Assembly (NCBI RefSeq): GCF_027111255.2
Contig: NZ_CP114285.2
Location: forward strand, 3,038,001 to 3,102,000
DNA from: Flavobacterium flavigenum
GTDB lineage: Bacteria; Bacteroidota; Bacteroidia; Flavobacteriales; Flavobacteriaceae
Direction: 5' to 3'
Length of the DNA: 64,000 nucleotides
Below the pieces are notes generated by a model. It worked only from the letters and a program-made list of their open reading frames with translations, was not told the origin of the DNA and did no database searches. A program made the translations under genes and the position numbers. Positions 55,081 to 64,000 of this stretch are shown one piece after another (the first letter of the stretch is position 1; every line of letters starts with the position of its first letter).

Positions 55081-57261
55081 TTATTCTGCTCGTCGTAAAA
55101 AATGGAAATCCAGTTGTTTTTTAACTAAATCTGCATTTTTCACTTTAACGTAAATTTCATCCCCTAATTGTAAAATACTGTCTGAAGTTGCTCCCACCAG
55201 TGCATATTGCTTTTCATCGAAAGTATAATAATCATCCTTGATCTCTCTGATTCTTACCATTCCTTCGCATTTATTAGAAACAATTTCAACGTAAATTCCC
55301 CATTCGGTAACACCGGAAATAACACCAAGGAATTCTTCATCCTGATGATCCTGCATGTATTTAACCTGCATGTATTTGATACTATCTCTTTCAGCATTTG
55401 TTGCTAAGCTTTCCATGTTCGAACAATGCAGGCATTTGGTTTCGTACGTTTCTTCGTCTACAGAAGCACCTCCATCCAGATAATACTGCAGTAAACGATG
55501 TACCATAACGTCCGGATAACGACGAATTGGCGATGTAAAATGGCTGTAATAATCAAAAGCTAAACCGTAATGTCCTATATTATCTGTAGAATATTTGGCT
55601 TTGCTCATACTTCTAATTGCAAGAGTATCAATTAAGTTTTGTTCTTTTTTGCCGTTTACTTCTTCCATCAGGGCATTCAATGATTTCGAAATATCGCCTT
55701 TATTTCTAAAGTCAATTTTATAACCAAACTTCGAAATCACCTGCTGCATGGCAATCAGTTTATCTTCATTTGGTTCATCGTGAATTCGGTACACAAAGGT
55801 TTTCTTTTGTTTTCCAATGTATTCAGCCACTTTTCTATTCGCTAAAAGCATGAATTCTTCAATAAGATGATTGGCATCTTTAGAAACTTTGAAATAAACA
55901 CCTTCCGGTTCTCCTTCTGCATCCAAGTTGAATTTTACTTCAACTTTATCAAAAGAAATGGCACCATTCTGCATTCTTTTCTTTCTTAAAATTTTAGCTA
56001 ATTCATCTAATTTTAAAGTAGCTTCCACAATTTCATCTGAAACTACATAGGATTCCCCGGTAATAGAAGTTTCCAATGGAATCGTATTGTCTTTTGTTTC
56101 AATAATATATTGTGCTTCTTCGTAAGCAAAACGCTGATCAGAATAAATTACAGTTCTGCCAAACCATTGGTTAATAACCTGAGCAGTTGGCGAAACTTCA
56201 AAAACGGCAGAGAAAGTATATTTTTCTTCATGCGGACGAAGTGAACAGGCAAAATTCGATAAAACTTCCGGAAGCATTGGCACTACCCTATCGACCAAAT
56301 AAACCGAAGTTGCTCTTTGATAGGCTTCATCATCCAGAATTGTTCCTTCTTCAAGATAATACGAAACATCAGCAATATGAACACCAATTTCGTAATTTCC
56401 GTTTTCTAACTTTTTGAAAGACAAGGCATCATCAAAATCTTTAGCGTCTTTTGGATCAATGGTAAAGGTAAGCGTGTAACGCATATCGCGACGTTTTGCA
56501 ATCTCAGATTCCTGAATCGAAGTATCTATTTTTTGAGCATAGACCTCTACTTCTACCGGAAAATCTGATGGCAAACCATATTCAGCTAAAATAGCATGAA
56601 TCTCTGTATTGTGTTCTCCTGGCTTGCCTAAAACTTTAATGACAGAACCAAACGGACTATCAGCTCTCTTTGGCCAGTCTTCAATTGTTACTAAAACAAC
56701 ATCTCCATTTTCGGCCTCTCCTATTTTGTCTTTCGGAATAAAAATATCCGTGTACATTTTAGGATTTGCTGTCGAAACAAAAGCAAAATTGGGCTGTATA
56801 TCAATTACTCCAACGAATTCTGTTTTGTTTCTTTCAACAACTTCAATTACTTCACCTTCAGGACGTTTTCCTTTTCTACGGTTATAAACATAAACTTTGA
56901 CTTTATCTTTATCTAATGCACGATTCAGATTATTGGTTGGAATAAAAACGTCTTCTGCAAAATCTTCACAAATAAAATAAGCTGTTTTACGGCTTGTCAT
57001 ATCAATAGTTCCTTCGTAATAATCCTGACTTTCAGCTTTTACTAAATATTTTCCAGGTTCCGATTCAATAATTTTCTTCGAACCAGCCATTATTTTTAAA
57101 TCTTTTATGATCTGGTTTCTGCTTTTTGTATCATCAAGTTCAAGCTTTGCAGCTATCTGTTTGTAATTAAATGCTTTATTAGGGCTTTTCGATAAAATCT
57201 TCAGTATTTTTCCTGAGAAATCTTTCTCATTTTTTATCGGTTTTCTAATTTTCTTACTCAT
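55081..57261 (-). CDS. rnr: Ribonuclease R
   Basis: This is a 726-residue RNB exonuclease. An N-terminal winged-helix (residues about 15-70, NYKQIAAKLELDD) precedes cold-shock domains, the RNB catalytic core with TIDPKDAKDFDDALS (metal-binding aspartates), FTSPIRRYPDVMVHRLL and a C-terminal S1 domain (EEFLGVISGVTEWGIYVEI). It degrades structured RNA 3'-5'. It leads an apparent three-gene operon with the DUF2807 and LysE genes. Confidence 0.95.
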   Translation of the reverse strand: MSKKIRKPIKNEKDFSGKILKILSKSPNKAFNYKQIAAKLELDDTKSRNQIIKDLKIMAGSKKIIESEPGKYLVKAESQDYYEGTIDMTSRKTAYFICEDFAEDVFIPTNNLNRALDKDKVKVYVYNRRKGKRPEGEVIEVVERNKTEFVGVIDIQPNFAFVSTANPKMYTDIFIPKDKIGEAENGDVVLVTIEDWPKRADSPFGSVIKVLGKPGEHNTEIHAILAEYGLPSDFPVEVEVYAQKIDTSIQESEIAKRRDMRYTLTFTIDPKDAKDFDDALSFKKLENGNYEIGVHIADVSYYLEEGTILDDEAYQRATSVYLVDRVVPMLPEVLSNFACSLRPHEEKYTFSAVFEVSPTAQVINQWFGRTVIYSDQRFAYEEAQYIIETKDNTIPLETSITGESYVVSDEIVEATLKLDELAKILRKKRMQNGAISFDKVEVKFNLDAEGEPEGVYFKVSKDANHLIEEFMLLANRKVAEYIGKQKKTFVYRIHDEPNEDKLIAMQQVISKFGYKIDFRNKGDISKSLNALMEEVNGKKEQNLIDTLAIRSMSKAKYSTDNIGHYGLAFDYYSHFTSPIRRYPDVMVHRLLQYYLDGGASVDEETYETKCLHCSNMESLATNAERDSIKYMQVKYMQDHQDEEFLGVISGVTEWGIYVEIVSNKCEGMVRIREIKDDYYTFDEKQYALVGATSDSILQLGDEIYVKVKNADLVKKQLDFHFLRRAE

Positions 57262-57445
57262 ATATCTTTTCTTATAAGGTTTAAAATTACAAATAAGATA
57301 TCAGATTAAATATTTTAACAAATAGAATTATTAAAATTATAACTTTCAACTGCTGGTTTTCATCGTTTTACACAATCAAAACAACTGAACTATTTAGTTA
57401 TAGCTTTTTCAACTAAAATGCTTCTCATTTCGTATCTTTATAAAA

Positions 57446-57688
57446 ATGCCTTTTATGGAAAGCTTTAAAACCATTGCTACATTCTATTATGACCACGAAA
57501 CAGTCATTCTTAAACACTTATTAGAGCAAGAGGACATTCCATACTATTTTGAAAATGAAATCACTTTATCGGTTGTTCCAATGTATTCGGCAGCACTGGG
57601 TGGAATCAAACTCAAAGTTCATCCGAGCGATTTCGAACAAGTTCAGGAAATTCTCGACAATTTGAACAATCCGCTTAAAATCGTCTGA
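57446..57688 (+). CDS. DUF2007 small protein
   Basis: This 80-residue protein has the DUF2007 pattern: TIATFYYDHETVILKHLLEQ, IPYYFENE, GGIKLKVHPSDFEQVQEIL. It is predicted cytoplasmic and possibly signal-transducing. A second ATG at 57455 (MESFKTIATF) is equally good. A -7-like TATCTTTA lies just upstream. Confidence 0.82.
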   Translation: MPFMESFKTIATFYYDHETVILKHLLEQEDIPYYFENEITLSVVPMYSAALGGIKLKVHPSDFEQVQEILDNLNNPLKIV

Positions 57689-58477
57689 AACAAAAATTCA
57701 AACAAACTCAAATCAGACTAAAATTCAATTCAAAAAATAAAATTTTTCCTTTTCAACTTTTTTAGTTTTCAACATATATTAAATACAACAAAAAAGATTT
57801 TTAAAAATTTAAAAAAATTTGATGGTTATTATAGTGTGTTAATATGTCGAATAAATTTATTTTTAAAAGTATTGAAATGAAGTTTCTTTTAGTTATTGGG
57901 AGTTATCAACATAGTTATTTGTAGTTAAAAGATTAATTTTTAAGCCTTTTTGAATTTTAATTAACAACGGTTGACAACCAAAATTTGATTCATTTTGTAG
58001 ATAAGTTGATATGTTCATTTCTGTTGAAAATAGCATTTTTAATATTGATAACTTTTCTAAAAATTCCTGAAACTTTTCTTGCATTTTTGATTTCAGTTTT
58101 GGATTAAGTATTTTTTTGACACAACCAAAAAAAACTTCTAATTTTCTATCTCAACTTATCAACATTTCCTGTTAATTTAAAGTTAACTGAATATCAACGA
58201 ATTAAGAACTCCTATTAACACCCTAAAAATTTAACAAAAAAAATGATCTTTATTTATTGAATATCAGTATTTTATATATTTATAAAAAATGTTGATAACT
58301 GATAAAGGTTTGAAATTTAGGTAATTGCAATTATGATTTTTGTATTACATTTTAAGCAACATATTTAAGCAACAATTTTCTGTTAATAAACAAAAAAATA
58401 GTGAAAATTCCTCTAATTTATAGAGAACATTTAATTATTGAGTAAATTTGCAGAAACACAACTTAATAGTATTTAAA
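57689..58477. other. 789-bp AT-rich gap, candidate replication origin
   Basis: No credible gene. TTATCAACA (one mismatch from the DnaA box TTATCCACA) occurs at 57903-57911 and 58156-58164 on the plus strand and at 58290-58298 on the minus strand; TATTGATAA at 58043-58051 is one base off on the minus strand. A very AT-rich block (57720-57830) is a possible unwinding element. parS sites lie 17-25 kb away. oriC is an inference from box density and parS proximity. Confidence 0.45.
58443..58450 (+). promoter_or_regulatory. rpiB -7 box TAAATTTG
   Basis: It fits TAnnTTTG. A TTG inside it is in frame with rpiB but is excluded as a start by the box. I found no well-spaced TTG for a -33 element. Confidence 0.55.
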
Positions 58478-58909
58478 ATGAAAATTTCGATAGGAAACGA
58501 TCACGCAGGACCAGAGTACAAAAAAGCTATTGTAGCTATGCTTAAAGCAAAAGGATATGAAGTAACCAATTACGGAACAGATTCTGAAGATTCAGTTGAT
58601 TATCCGGATTTTGGACATCCCGTTGCGAATGATGTATCTGAAGGAAAAGCTGATTTTGGAATCGTGATCTGCGGCAGCGGAAACGGAATTGCCATGACGG
58701 TTAATAAACACCCAAAAGTGAGAGCTGGTTTATGCTGGACAAAAGAAATTGCGGTTTTAATACGTTTACATAATGATGCCAACATTATAAGCATTCCGGC
58801 ACGTTTTACTTCAATTCCACAGGCAGTAGAAATGGTAGAAACTTTTCTTAGTACTGAATTTGAAGGTGGAAGACACCAAAACCGAGTGAATAAAATTGCT
58901 TGCTCGTAA
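58478..58909 (+). CDS. rpiB: Ribose-5-phosphate isomerase B
   Basis: This is a 143-residue protein starting MKISIGNDHAGPEYKKA. The catalytic cysteine lies in IVICGSGNGIAM, the phosphate-binding part is DHAG, and RLHNDANIISIPAR follows. It interconverts ribose-5-phosphate and ribulose-5-phosphate in the pentose phosphate pathway. The start is decided by the -7 box 27 bases upstream. A terminator follows. Confidence 0.95.
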   Translation: MKISIGNDHAGPEYKKAIVAMLKAKGYEVTNYGTDSEDSVDYPDFGHPVANDVSEGKADFGIVICGSGNGIAMTVNKHPKVRAGLCWTKEIAVLIRLHNDANIISIPARFTSIPQAVEMVETFLSTEFEGGRHQNRVNKIACS

Positions 58910-58950
58910 AAAAGCTAAAAAATTTCGGTGCTTCGCACCTCTATAAAAGC

Positions 58951-58988
58951 AAACCGGGCGGATTTTTTAAATCTTTCCGGTTTTTTAT
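58951..58988 (+). terminator. Terminator of rpiB
   Basis: AAACCGG (58951-58957) pairs with CCGGTTT (58977-58983), with an inner stem, followed by a T-run. A smaller GGTGC/GCACC hairpin lies just before it (58927-58939). Confidence 0.8.
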
Positions 58989-59021
58989 TTAATGTTTTGA
59001 AAATAACTTATTTGATTTTTT

Positions 59022-59118
59022 ACTGACTGAATTAACGTAAATTTAGTCAATACACTGACGCAATTAATATAAATTCAGTCAATCTACTGACAGAATTAAT
59101 GTTTTTTGTGTATATTTG
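59022..59118. repeat. Three 32-bp direct repeats with dyad symmetry upstream of the AAA ATPase gene
   Basis: ACTGAC starts units at 59022, 59054 and 59086, each 32 bp apart. Each of the first two contains the imperfect palindrome TGACT-AATTA to TAAATT-AGTCA; the third is partial. The last unit runs into the -7-like box TATATTTG (59111-59118). Position suggests an operator. Confidence 0.75.
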
Positions 59119-59142
59119 AAATGTATTTTTAATCTGTTTAGT

Positions 59143-60285
59143 ATGAAAAAACATTTAAAAAGAGCAGTTGTTGATGAATTTCGTCAAAAAGTGATACCAA
59201 ATAAAGTTCTAATTTTATTAGGAGCAAGACGTGTTGGAAAAACAGAATTAATTAAAAATTATGTATCAGAACTTCCATCTGAAAGTTATTTGCAATTAAA
59301 TGGAGAGGATATCAATGATATCAATTTATTAAAGGAACGTTCTGTTAATAACTATAAAAGACTTTTGGCAGGGATTGATTTACTGGTAATTGACGAAGCA
59401 CAAAACGTTCCGGATATTGGTTTGATCCTGAAATTAATTGTAGATTCAATCAACGGAATCAAAATTATTGCAACAGGATCTTCAATGTTTGATTTGAGTA
59501 ATAAACTGGGCGAACCTTTAGTTGGCAGAAAAAATACAATTTACTTATTTCCATTATCTCAAATCGAATTTTCTGAAGTTGAAAACTTTAAACAAACAAC
59601 CGAAAATTTAGAAGAAAAATTACTCTTTGGAGGCTATCCTGAATTGATTCAGTACGAATCTTGGGAAGAAAAAAAGGACTATCTTTTTGAAATAATCAAT
59701 TCTTATTTATTAAAAGATATTTTGGTTTTTGAAGGCATTAAACATGCAGATAAAATCTATGATTTGCTCCGTTTAATTGCTTATCAGGTTGGAAAAGAGG
59801 TTTCTGTACAGGAATTGGCCAATCAATTACAATTATCAAAAAACACGGTTGGCAATTATTTAGATTTACTTTCTAAGGTTTTTATTCTCTTTAAAATAGA
59901 AGGTTTTAGCAGAAATCTCCGCAAGGAAATTGTAAAATCAAATAGATGGTATTTTTACGATAATGGAATTCGAAACGCAATTATTAACAACTTTACTAAA
60001 CTGGAATCCAGAACAGATGTTGGAGATTTATGGGAAAATTATCTGGCTTACGAAAGGATTAAAAAGCAAAATTATAAGAAGATAAAAACCAAAAATTACT
60101 TCTGGAGAACTTACGATCAGCAAGAACTGGACTGGCTTGAAGAACGAGAAGACAAACTTTCCGGATTTGAGTTTAAATGGAACGAAAATAAGAAAGTAAA
60201 AATTCCAACAGCATTCAAAAATGCCTATCCGGAAGCTGAATTTGAAGTTATCAACAAAGCCAATTACTTAGATTTTATTAGTTAA
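59143..60285 (+). CDS. AAA ATPase with DUF4143 domain
   Basis: This is a 380-residue protein starting MKKHLKRAVVDEFRQK. Walker A is LLGARRVGKTELI, Walker B is LLVIDEAQNVPDI, and IIATGSS and the R-x-R-like GRKNTIYLFPLSQIEF follow. The C-terminal DUF4143 part has a winged-helix (VSVQELANQLQLSKNTVGNYL) and a nuclease-like WRTYDQQELDWLEER segment. These ATPases are common in mobile and accessory regions with no settled role. I chose this ATG over an in-frame TTG at 59116 lying in the -7 box. It overlaps the converging DUF1294 gene by 18 bp. Confidence 0.88.
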   Translation: MKKHLKRAVVDEFRQKVIPNKVLILLGARRVGKTELIKNYVSELPSESYLQLNGEDINDINLLKERSVNNYKRLLAGIDLLVIDEAQNVPDIGLILKLIVDSINGIKIIATGSSMFDLSNKLGEPLVGRKNTIYLFPLSQIEFSEVENFKQTTENLEEKLLFGGYPELIQYESWEEKKDYLFEIINSYLLKDILVFEGIKHADKIYDLLRLIAYQVGKEVSVQELANQLQLSKNTVGNYLDLLSKVFILFKIEGFSRNLRKEIVKSNRWYFYDNGIRNAIINNFTKLESRTDVGDLWENYLAYERIKKQNYKKIKTKNYFWRTYDQQELDWLEEREDKLSGFEFKWNENKKVKIPTAFKNAYPEAEFEVINKANYLDFIS

Positions 60286-60537
60286 TTTCAAATAAATCAA
60301 TAAGATCTGAACTAAAATAATTACAAAAAACTTTACAATAAAAGAAGTTTTAGCCGTTTTATGTCTAAAGATTAACATCGCTGTTAATAACCCAATCGAT
60401 CCGCCAATTAAAGCGAGAAAAAACAAGGTGTTTTCAGGAATTCGACGTTTTTGTTTACGAGCCAAAAATTTATCGTAACCCGTAATTATAAACTCAAGAA
60501 CATTTACAAATAAAAAATATAGTAATAAAACTTCCAT
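60268..60537 (-). CDS. DUF1294 membrane protein
   Basis: This 89-residue protein has about three hydrophobic helices and the DUF1294 signature ALIGGSIGLLTAMLIFRHKT with following K-x-SF. It is a small inner-membrane protein of unknown function. Its last codons overlap the end of the AAA ATPase gene by 18 bp on the opposite strand. Confidence 0.88.
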   Translation of the reverse strand: MEVLLLYFLFVNVLEFIITGYDKFLARKQKRRIPENTLFFLALIGGSIGLLTAMLIFRHKTAKTSFIVKFFVIILVQILLIYLKLTNKI

Positions 60538-60673
60538 TGGTTAAAAAATAGAAACAAAGATATTATTTTAGCTGTCCGAAATTATCTCGAAAATAGATTT
60601 AATTGTTTATAAAATTTCTAATAACGGTGATAAATATAATAGGTAAGAATATTGTTTACACCAAATCAAATCA

Positions 60674-62536
60674 ATGAAAAAGTATATTGTACTGTTTATA
60701 TTTTCTTTTCAATTGTATTCTCAGGAAAAGTCAAAAATAGTTTTTAGCAACGAAACCATAGTAATAAATTCTGGTAATGCCTTAGAAGTTGAAACTTTTG
60801 TAAATGAAAGCAGAGCAATTTCAAAAAGCAAAAATACTCAGGAATATGCTATTAGAATTCCTTTTGATAGTTTTAGTGAAATTTCAAATATAAAAGGGTC
60901 AACTTATATTGCAAAAACAAATAAAAAGATAGATTTAAGTTCCTATTCTATTGTTACAATCGATGCAGAGAATGAAAACATTTATAAAAGCGACAATAAA
61001 TACAAATATTTTGTGATGCCTAAAGTGGAAGATAATTCCTTAATTGAATTTTCTTATAAAACAAAGCTCAAACAGCCTAGGTTTTTATCCAGTTTCCGAT
61101 TTCAAAATCCGATAAAAACACAAACTGCAAAACTTCAGATTCGATGTAATTCTTCTACTGAAATTGGATATAAACTTTTTGGAAATTATCAGGAAAAAAT
61201 AGCTTTCAGTAAAACGAAAGAAGGAAATTTTGATATTTATACCTGGGAAGCGAATGATATTCCTGAATTTGAAGGAGAAGAGAATATGCCGAGTTCTTTA
61301 TATTTCATGCCACATATTATTTTTTATATCAAAAGTTATGAAATAGAAGGCAAAAAAGAAGAGTTATTAGGTACACCTGAAAAATTATACCAATGGTATT
61401 ATTCAATCACAAAAAATATTAATAAAACGGATCAAACGGCTTTGAAGAACAAAACATTAGATCTGATAAAAGATAAAAAATCTGATTTAGAAAAGGCAAA
61501 AGCGATATATCAATGGGTTCAGCAAAATGTTCATTATGTTGCCTTTGAAGACGGAATGGGCGGTTTTATTCCCAGGGAAGCTTCAGATATTTTTCAAAAG
61601 TTATATGGAGACTGTAAAGATATGGCGAATCTTTTGAATGAAATGTTTAGATATGCGCAATTAAATTCTAATCTGACCTGGATTGGAACACGCCATAAGC
61701 CATACACATATGCAGATGTTCCAACGCCACAGGTAGACAACCATATGATTACGAATGTAGTTATTGATGGTAAAAGTTATTTTATGGATGCCACTGATAA
61801 ATTTTGTCCTTTTCCGTTTCCTTCCTCTTTTATTCAGGGTAAAGAAGCTTTGATAGGAAAAACAGAAAAGGAATTTAAAATAGAAAAAATCCCGGAAGTT
61901 GAATCCGGCAGGAATAAAACTACAATCCTGATGAAATTGAATCTTGAAAATTCTAGTATTGTGGGAGATGCAAGCGTAACTGTATCTGGTTTTAAAAAGA
62001 GTTATTTATTGACCCATCTTTCTGCTTATAATCAAAAAGAAAGTGAAATTTGGAAAGACATCATTACTGAAAATAATCAGAAGATACTTTTGGATATTCA
62101 GGAATTGCAAAAAAACGACTATCAGGAGTTCCCATCAAAAGCAAATTTTAAATTAATATTAGAAAATGGTATTAAAGATGTCAATGGCAAATTATTATTA
62201 AAACCGGTATTGCTTTTTCCATTAAAAGAAAGTCTTATTGATATTGAAAAAAGAAAACTTTCTATAGAAAATGACTTTGCTTATGTTTATGAAATACAGT
62301 ATGAGTATCAATTACCATTGGATTATAAAGTAGAATTTATGCCTGAAAATGCAAAAGCTGAAAACGATTTAGGAAGCTTTGATATTCAATACAAGCTTCT
62401 GAAAAATAATCTTATAGTAACTCAAAAGATAGCATCAAAAAAATTAGTATTAGAAAATAAGGATTTTATACTTTGGAATTCTTTTATAAAAACACTAACC
62501 AAACAATACAGTCAATCCATAATTCTTTCTAAATAA
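60674..62536 (+). CDS. DUF3857/transglutaminase-like exported protein
   Basis: This is a 620-residue exported protein: signal peptide residues 1-17 (FQLYSQ), a DUF3857 beta-domain (residues about 20-230), then a transglutaminase-like domain with the catalytic triad set GDCKDMANLL (Cys), DNHMITNVVIDG (His) and YFMDATDKF (Asp). The C-terminal part is beta-rich. Such proteins probably process or crosslink surface or periplasmic substrates. It is coupled to the next gene (stop/start overlap TAATG). Confidence 0.85.
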   Translation: MKKYIVLFIFSFQLYSQEKSKIVFSNETIVINSGNALEVETFVNESRAISKSKNTQEYAIRIPFDSFSEISNIKGSTYIAKTNKKIDLSSYSIVTIDAENENIYKSDNKYKYFVMPKVEDNSLIEFSYKTKLKQPRFLSSFRFQNPIKTQTAKLQIRCNSSTEIGYKLFGNYQEKIAFSKTKEGNFDIYTWEANDIPEFEGEENMPSSLYFMPHIIFYIKSYEIEGKKEELLGTPEKLYQWYYSITKNINKTDQTALKNKTLDLIKDKKSDLEKAKAIYQWVQQNVHYVAFEDGMGGFIPREASDIFQKLYGDCKDMANLLNEMFRYAQLNSNLTWIGTRHKPYTYADVPTPQVDNHMITNVVIDGKSYFMDATDKFCPFPFPSSFIQGKEALIGKTEKEFKIEKIPEVESGRNKTTILMKLNLENSSIVGDASVTVSGFKKSYLLTHLSAYNQKESEIWKDIITENNQKILLDIQELQKNDYQEFPSKANFKLILENGIKDVNGKLLLKPVLLFPLKESLIDIEKRKLSIENDFAYVYEIQYEYQLPLDYKVEFMPENAKAENDLGSFDIQYKLLKNNLIVTQKIASKKLVLENKDFILWNSFIKTLTKQYSQSIILSK

Positions 62537-64000
62537 TGAAAAAAATAACTCTAATTTTTGTCTTGTTATTCTTCTTTCAAAGTTATTCGCAGGAAATAAA
62601 AAGCTACACTTGGGACGAAAAACCAATTTTTGATGAAATTTCGGCTGAACACAAAGACCAGCCTGCTGTAGTCTTGTTTGACAAACGCTGGATACATACA
62701 AGAGTTGGAGCTTATGCTTATGCAACTTTTGGAATGAATCATTTTGCCATAAAAATCAATAAAGCCGGGGAAATTAACAAATACAATAAAATTAAAGCCC
62801 AAGACAACGGATACATTCGTGATGTTCGTGATTTTCATGCTCGTATCATAAAACCTAACGGAGAAATAAAAATAATACCTCAGGATAAAATTATTGAAAC
62901 GGAGATCGACAAAGTAAAATCAATCGTTTTTGAAGGTGTAGAAGCAGGGGATATTTTGGAATATTATTTCATTATAAAAGAAAATCCATCTGCTTATGGA
63001 GTTGAAGTTTTCCAGAAAGATATTCCGGTTTTGTTTGCCGAATTCACACACACTCAGGAAGGCGTAAAATTTGAAACTTATGCATCTTCAGAGTTTAAAA
63101 AAAGCAGTAGCAAGAACAAGACTATATTAACAGCCACTAATATTCCGATTTTTAAAGAAGAATCGAATGCAACAAACATAAAGAATTTGGTGAAGTTAAT
63201 TTATATGGTTTCAACGCCATCAATGGACATTTATAATTGGAATTATTTTTTACCACAATATCTTGCTAAACCGTCTTTTCAATATTTTAAGAAAGCGCAG
63301 GCCAGAGAGTTTATTCAAAAATTAAATATTGGTACTGAATCAACCGAAGAGAAATTAATTAAAATCGATGAGTACATAAAAACCAATTTTGATTTTATAA
63401 GCAGAGGAGAAACAGCTCAAAAAATCACGAATTTAAACAATGGAAAACAAAAATTAACAGGCGGTGATATTTTTGACTTATATGGATTTACACTCAAAGA
63501 ATTAAAAATTCCCTATAAAGTTGCAGTGGGTATGTCGCGATTTAATGGAGAGATTGATACCGAAAAATTTGTTGTACCTCTGTCTCATGAATTCATGTAT
63601 TACATTCCTGAAACTAAAAAATTCCTGTCTCCGTATGAGAAATATTTGTCTTATGGTTATCCACCTTATGAGCTTCAGGGTTCAGAAGGCAGAACATATT
63701 ATCCTGCCCTTAAAGAGAATTATGTATTAAGTTTTCCTATTGCTCCTGCTGAATTTACTGTAAATGAATCAAAAAGTACTGTTACATTTTCAGATGACCT
63801 GACAATGGCAAATATAGAAAAAACACTTTCTTATACCGGGTATGATGGACAGTTGAATAGGAATTGGGTGAAATACATTAATGAAAATCAGGATGACAAA
63901 AAACTAGGGGAGTATATTAAGGAAAGAGTATTTGGTGATGATTTTAATATAAAAATAACCAATTATAGTTTTGAAAATCAAGAGTTCAAATACAATTACT
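62536..64000 (+). CDS. DUF3857 protein with degenerate transglutaminase domain (partial)
   Basis: ATG at 62536 overlaps the preceding stop by one base. The frame stays open to the right edge for 488 codons. A signal peptide (ending QSYSQ) is followed by a DUF3857-type region (SIVFEGVEAGDILEYYF) and a transglutaminase-like segment. The Cys-containing motif of the neighbour, GDCKD, is replaced here by GDIFD, with LSHEFMYY and FLSPYEKY in the place of the His and Asp segments. If the alignment is right, the Cys is lost and the Asp appears replaced, suggesting a binding partner rather than an enzyme. The C-terminus is outside the window. Confidence 0.8.
   Translation, partial: MKKITLIFVLLFFFQSYSQEIKSYTWDEKPIFDEISAEHKDQPAVVLFDKRWIHTRVGAYAYATFGMNHFAIKINKAGEINKYNKIKAQDNGYIRDVRDFHARIIKPNGEIKIIPQDKIIETEIDKVKSIVFEGVEAGDILEYYFIIKENPSAYGVEVFQKDIPVLFAEFTHTQEGVKFETYASSEFKKSSSKNKTILTATNIPIFKEESNATNIKNLVKLIYMVSTPSMDIYNWNYFLPQYLAKPSFQYFKKAQAREFIQKLNIGTESTEEKLIKIDEYIKTNFDFISRGETAQKITNLNNGKQKLTGGDIFDLYGFTLKELKIPYKVAVGMSRFNGEIDTEKFVVPLSHEFMYYIPETKKFLSPYEKYLSYGYPPYELQGSEGRTYYPALKENYVLSFPIAPAEFTVNESKSTVTFSDDLTMANIEKTLSYTGYDGQLNRNWVKYINENQDDKKLGEYIKERVFGDDFNIKITNYSFENQEFKYNY

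Noticed and set aside
57893..58084. 63-codon minus-strand frame in the AT-rich gap before rpiB
   Set aside because: No promoter or domain, and it overlaps TTATCAACA boxes in a gap that otherwise looks regulatory.
59022..59118. Small CRISPR array
   Set aside because: Three head-to-tail units without distinct spacers, no cas genes nearby.

Overview
The window is AT-rich DNA from a Bacteroidetes bacterium, almost certainly a Flavobacterium close to F. johnsoniae. The evidence is a gliding-motility sprB-type operon in the F. johnsoniae gene order, Bacteroidetes promoter boxes (TTG, 17-19 bases, TAnnTTTG) upstream of several genes, lack of Shine-Dalgarno sequences, and families typical of the phylum (PorP/SprF, DUF4175, DUF3857/transglutaminase, HU-CCDC81/SPOR, head-GIN DUF2807).

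Region 1 (1-22947, minus strand) is one operon reading leftwards off the window: two exported proteins of unknown role, a small exported protein, SprC-like, SprD-like, then the giant adhesin SprB. SprB is open for 4950 codons with its C-terminus outside the window. It contains about 4.5 nearly identical 1749-bp (583-residue) tandem units. The SprD-like protein joins a PorP/SprF outer-membrane domain to about 720 residues of alanine/lysine coiled coil, built partly from 51-bp repeats, and a SPOR-like C-terminus. SprB is expected to be exported by the type IX secretion system and moved along the cell surface as the gliding adhesin.

Region 2 (23397-36636) is mostly housekeeping: holB, a DoxX-like protein, an acyl-CoA thioesterase, recA, plsC, trpS, dprA, an HU/SPOR membrane protein, a PIF1-like helicase and an OmpH/Skp-like lipoprotein. 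The recA-plsC gap holds what look like two small transcription units, each behind the same GCAACC/CATC promoter-like motif: a candidate structured RNA and a 34-residue basic peptide gene.

Region 3 (36883-46302) holds a methyltransferase, a GNAT acetyltransferase whose start codon lies in a 27-bp inverted repeat, mnmG, ybeY, a DUF4175 protein and gltX. Around mnmG are eight exact copies of the palindrome GTTYCACGTGGAAC, seven within 356 bp. They match the ParB-binding parS consensus closely, so this is probably the chromosome centromere and close to the replication origin.

Region 4 (46355-64000) holds a Band 7 protein, a small envelope-stress-like cluster (YtxH, holin-like, small membrane protein), glnS, folB, tRNA-Cys followed by six tandem copies of its own 3' end and terminator, a LysE transporter, a DUF2807 protein, rnr, a DUF2007 protein, rpiB, an AAA/DUF4143 ATPase behind three 32-bp palindromic repeats, a DUF1294 protein and a pair of DUF3857/transglutaminase-like proteins. 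The second of the pair seems to lack the catalytic cysteine. The AT-rich gap between the DUF2007 gene and rpiB carries several TTATCAACA sequences and is a candidate oriC.
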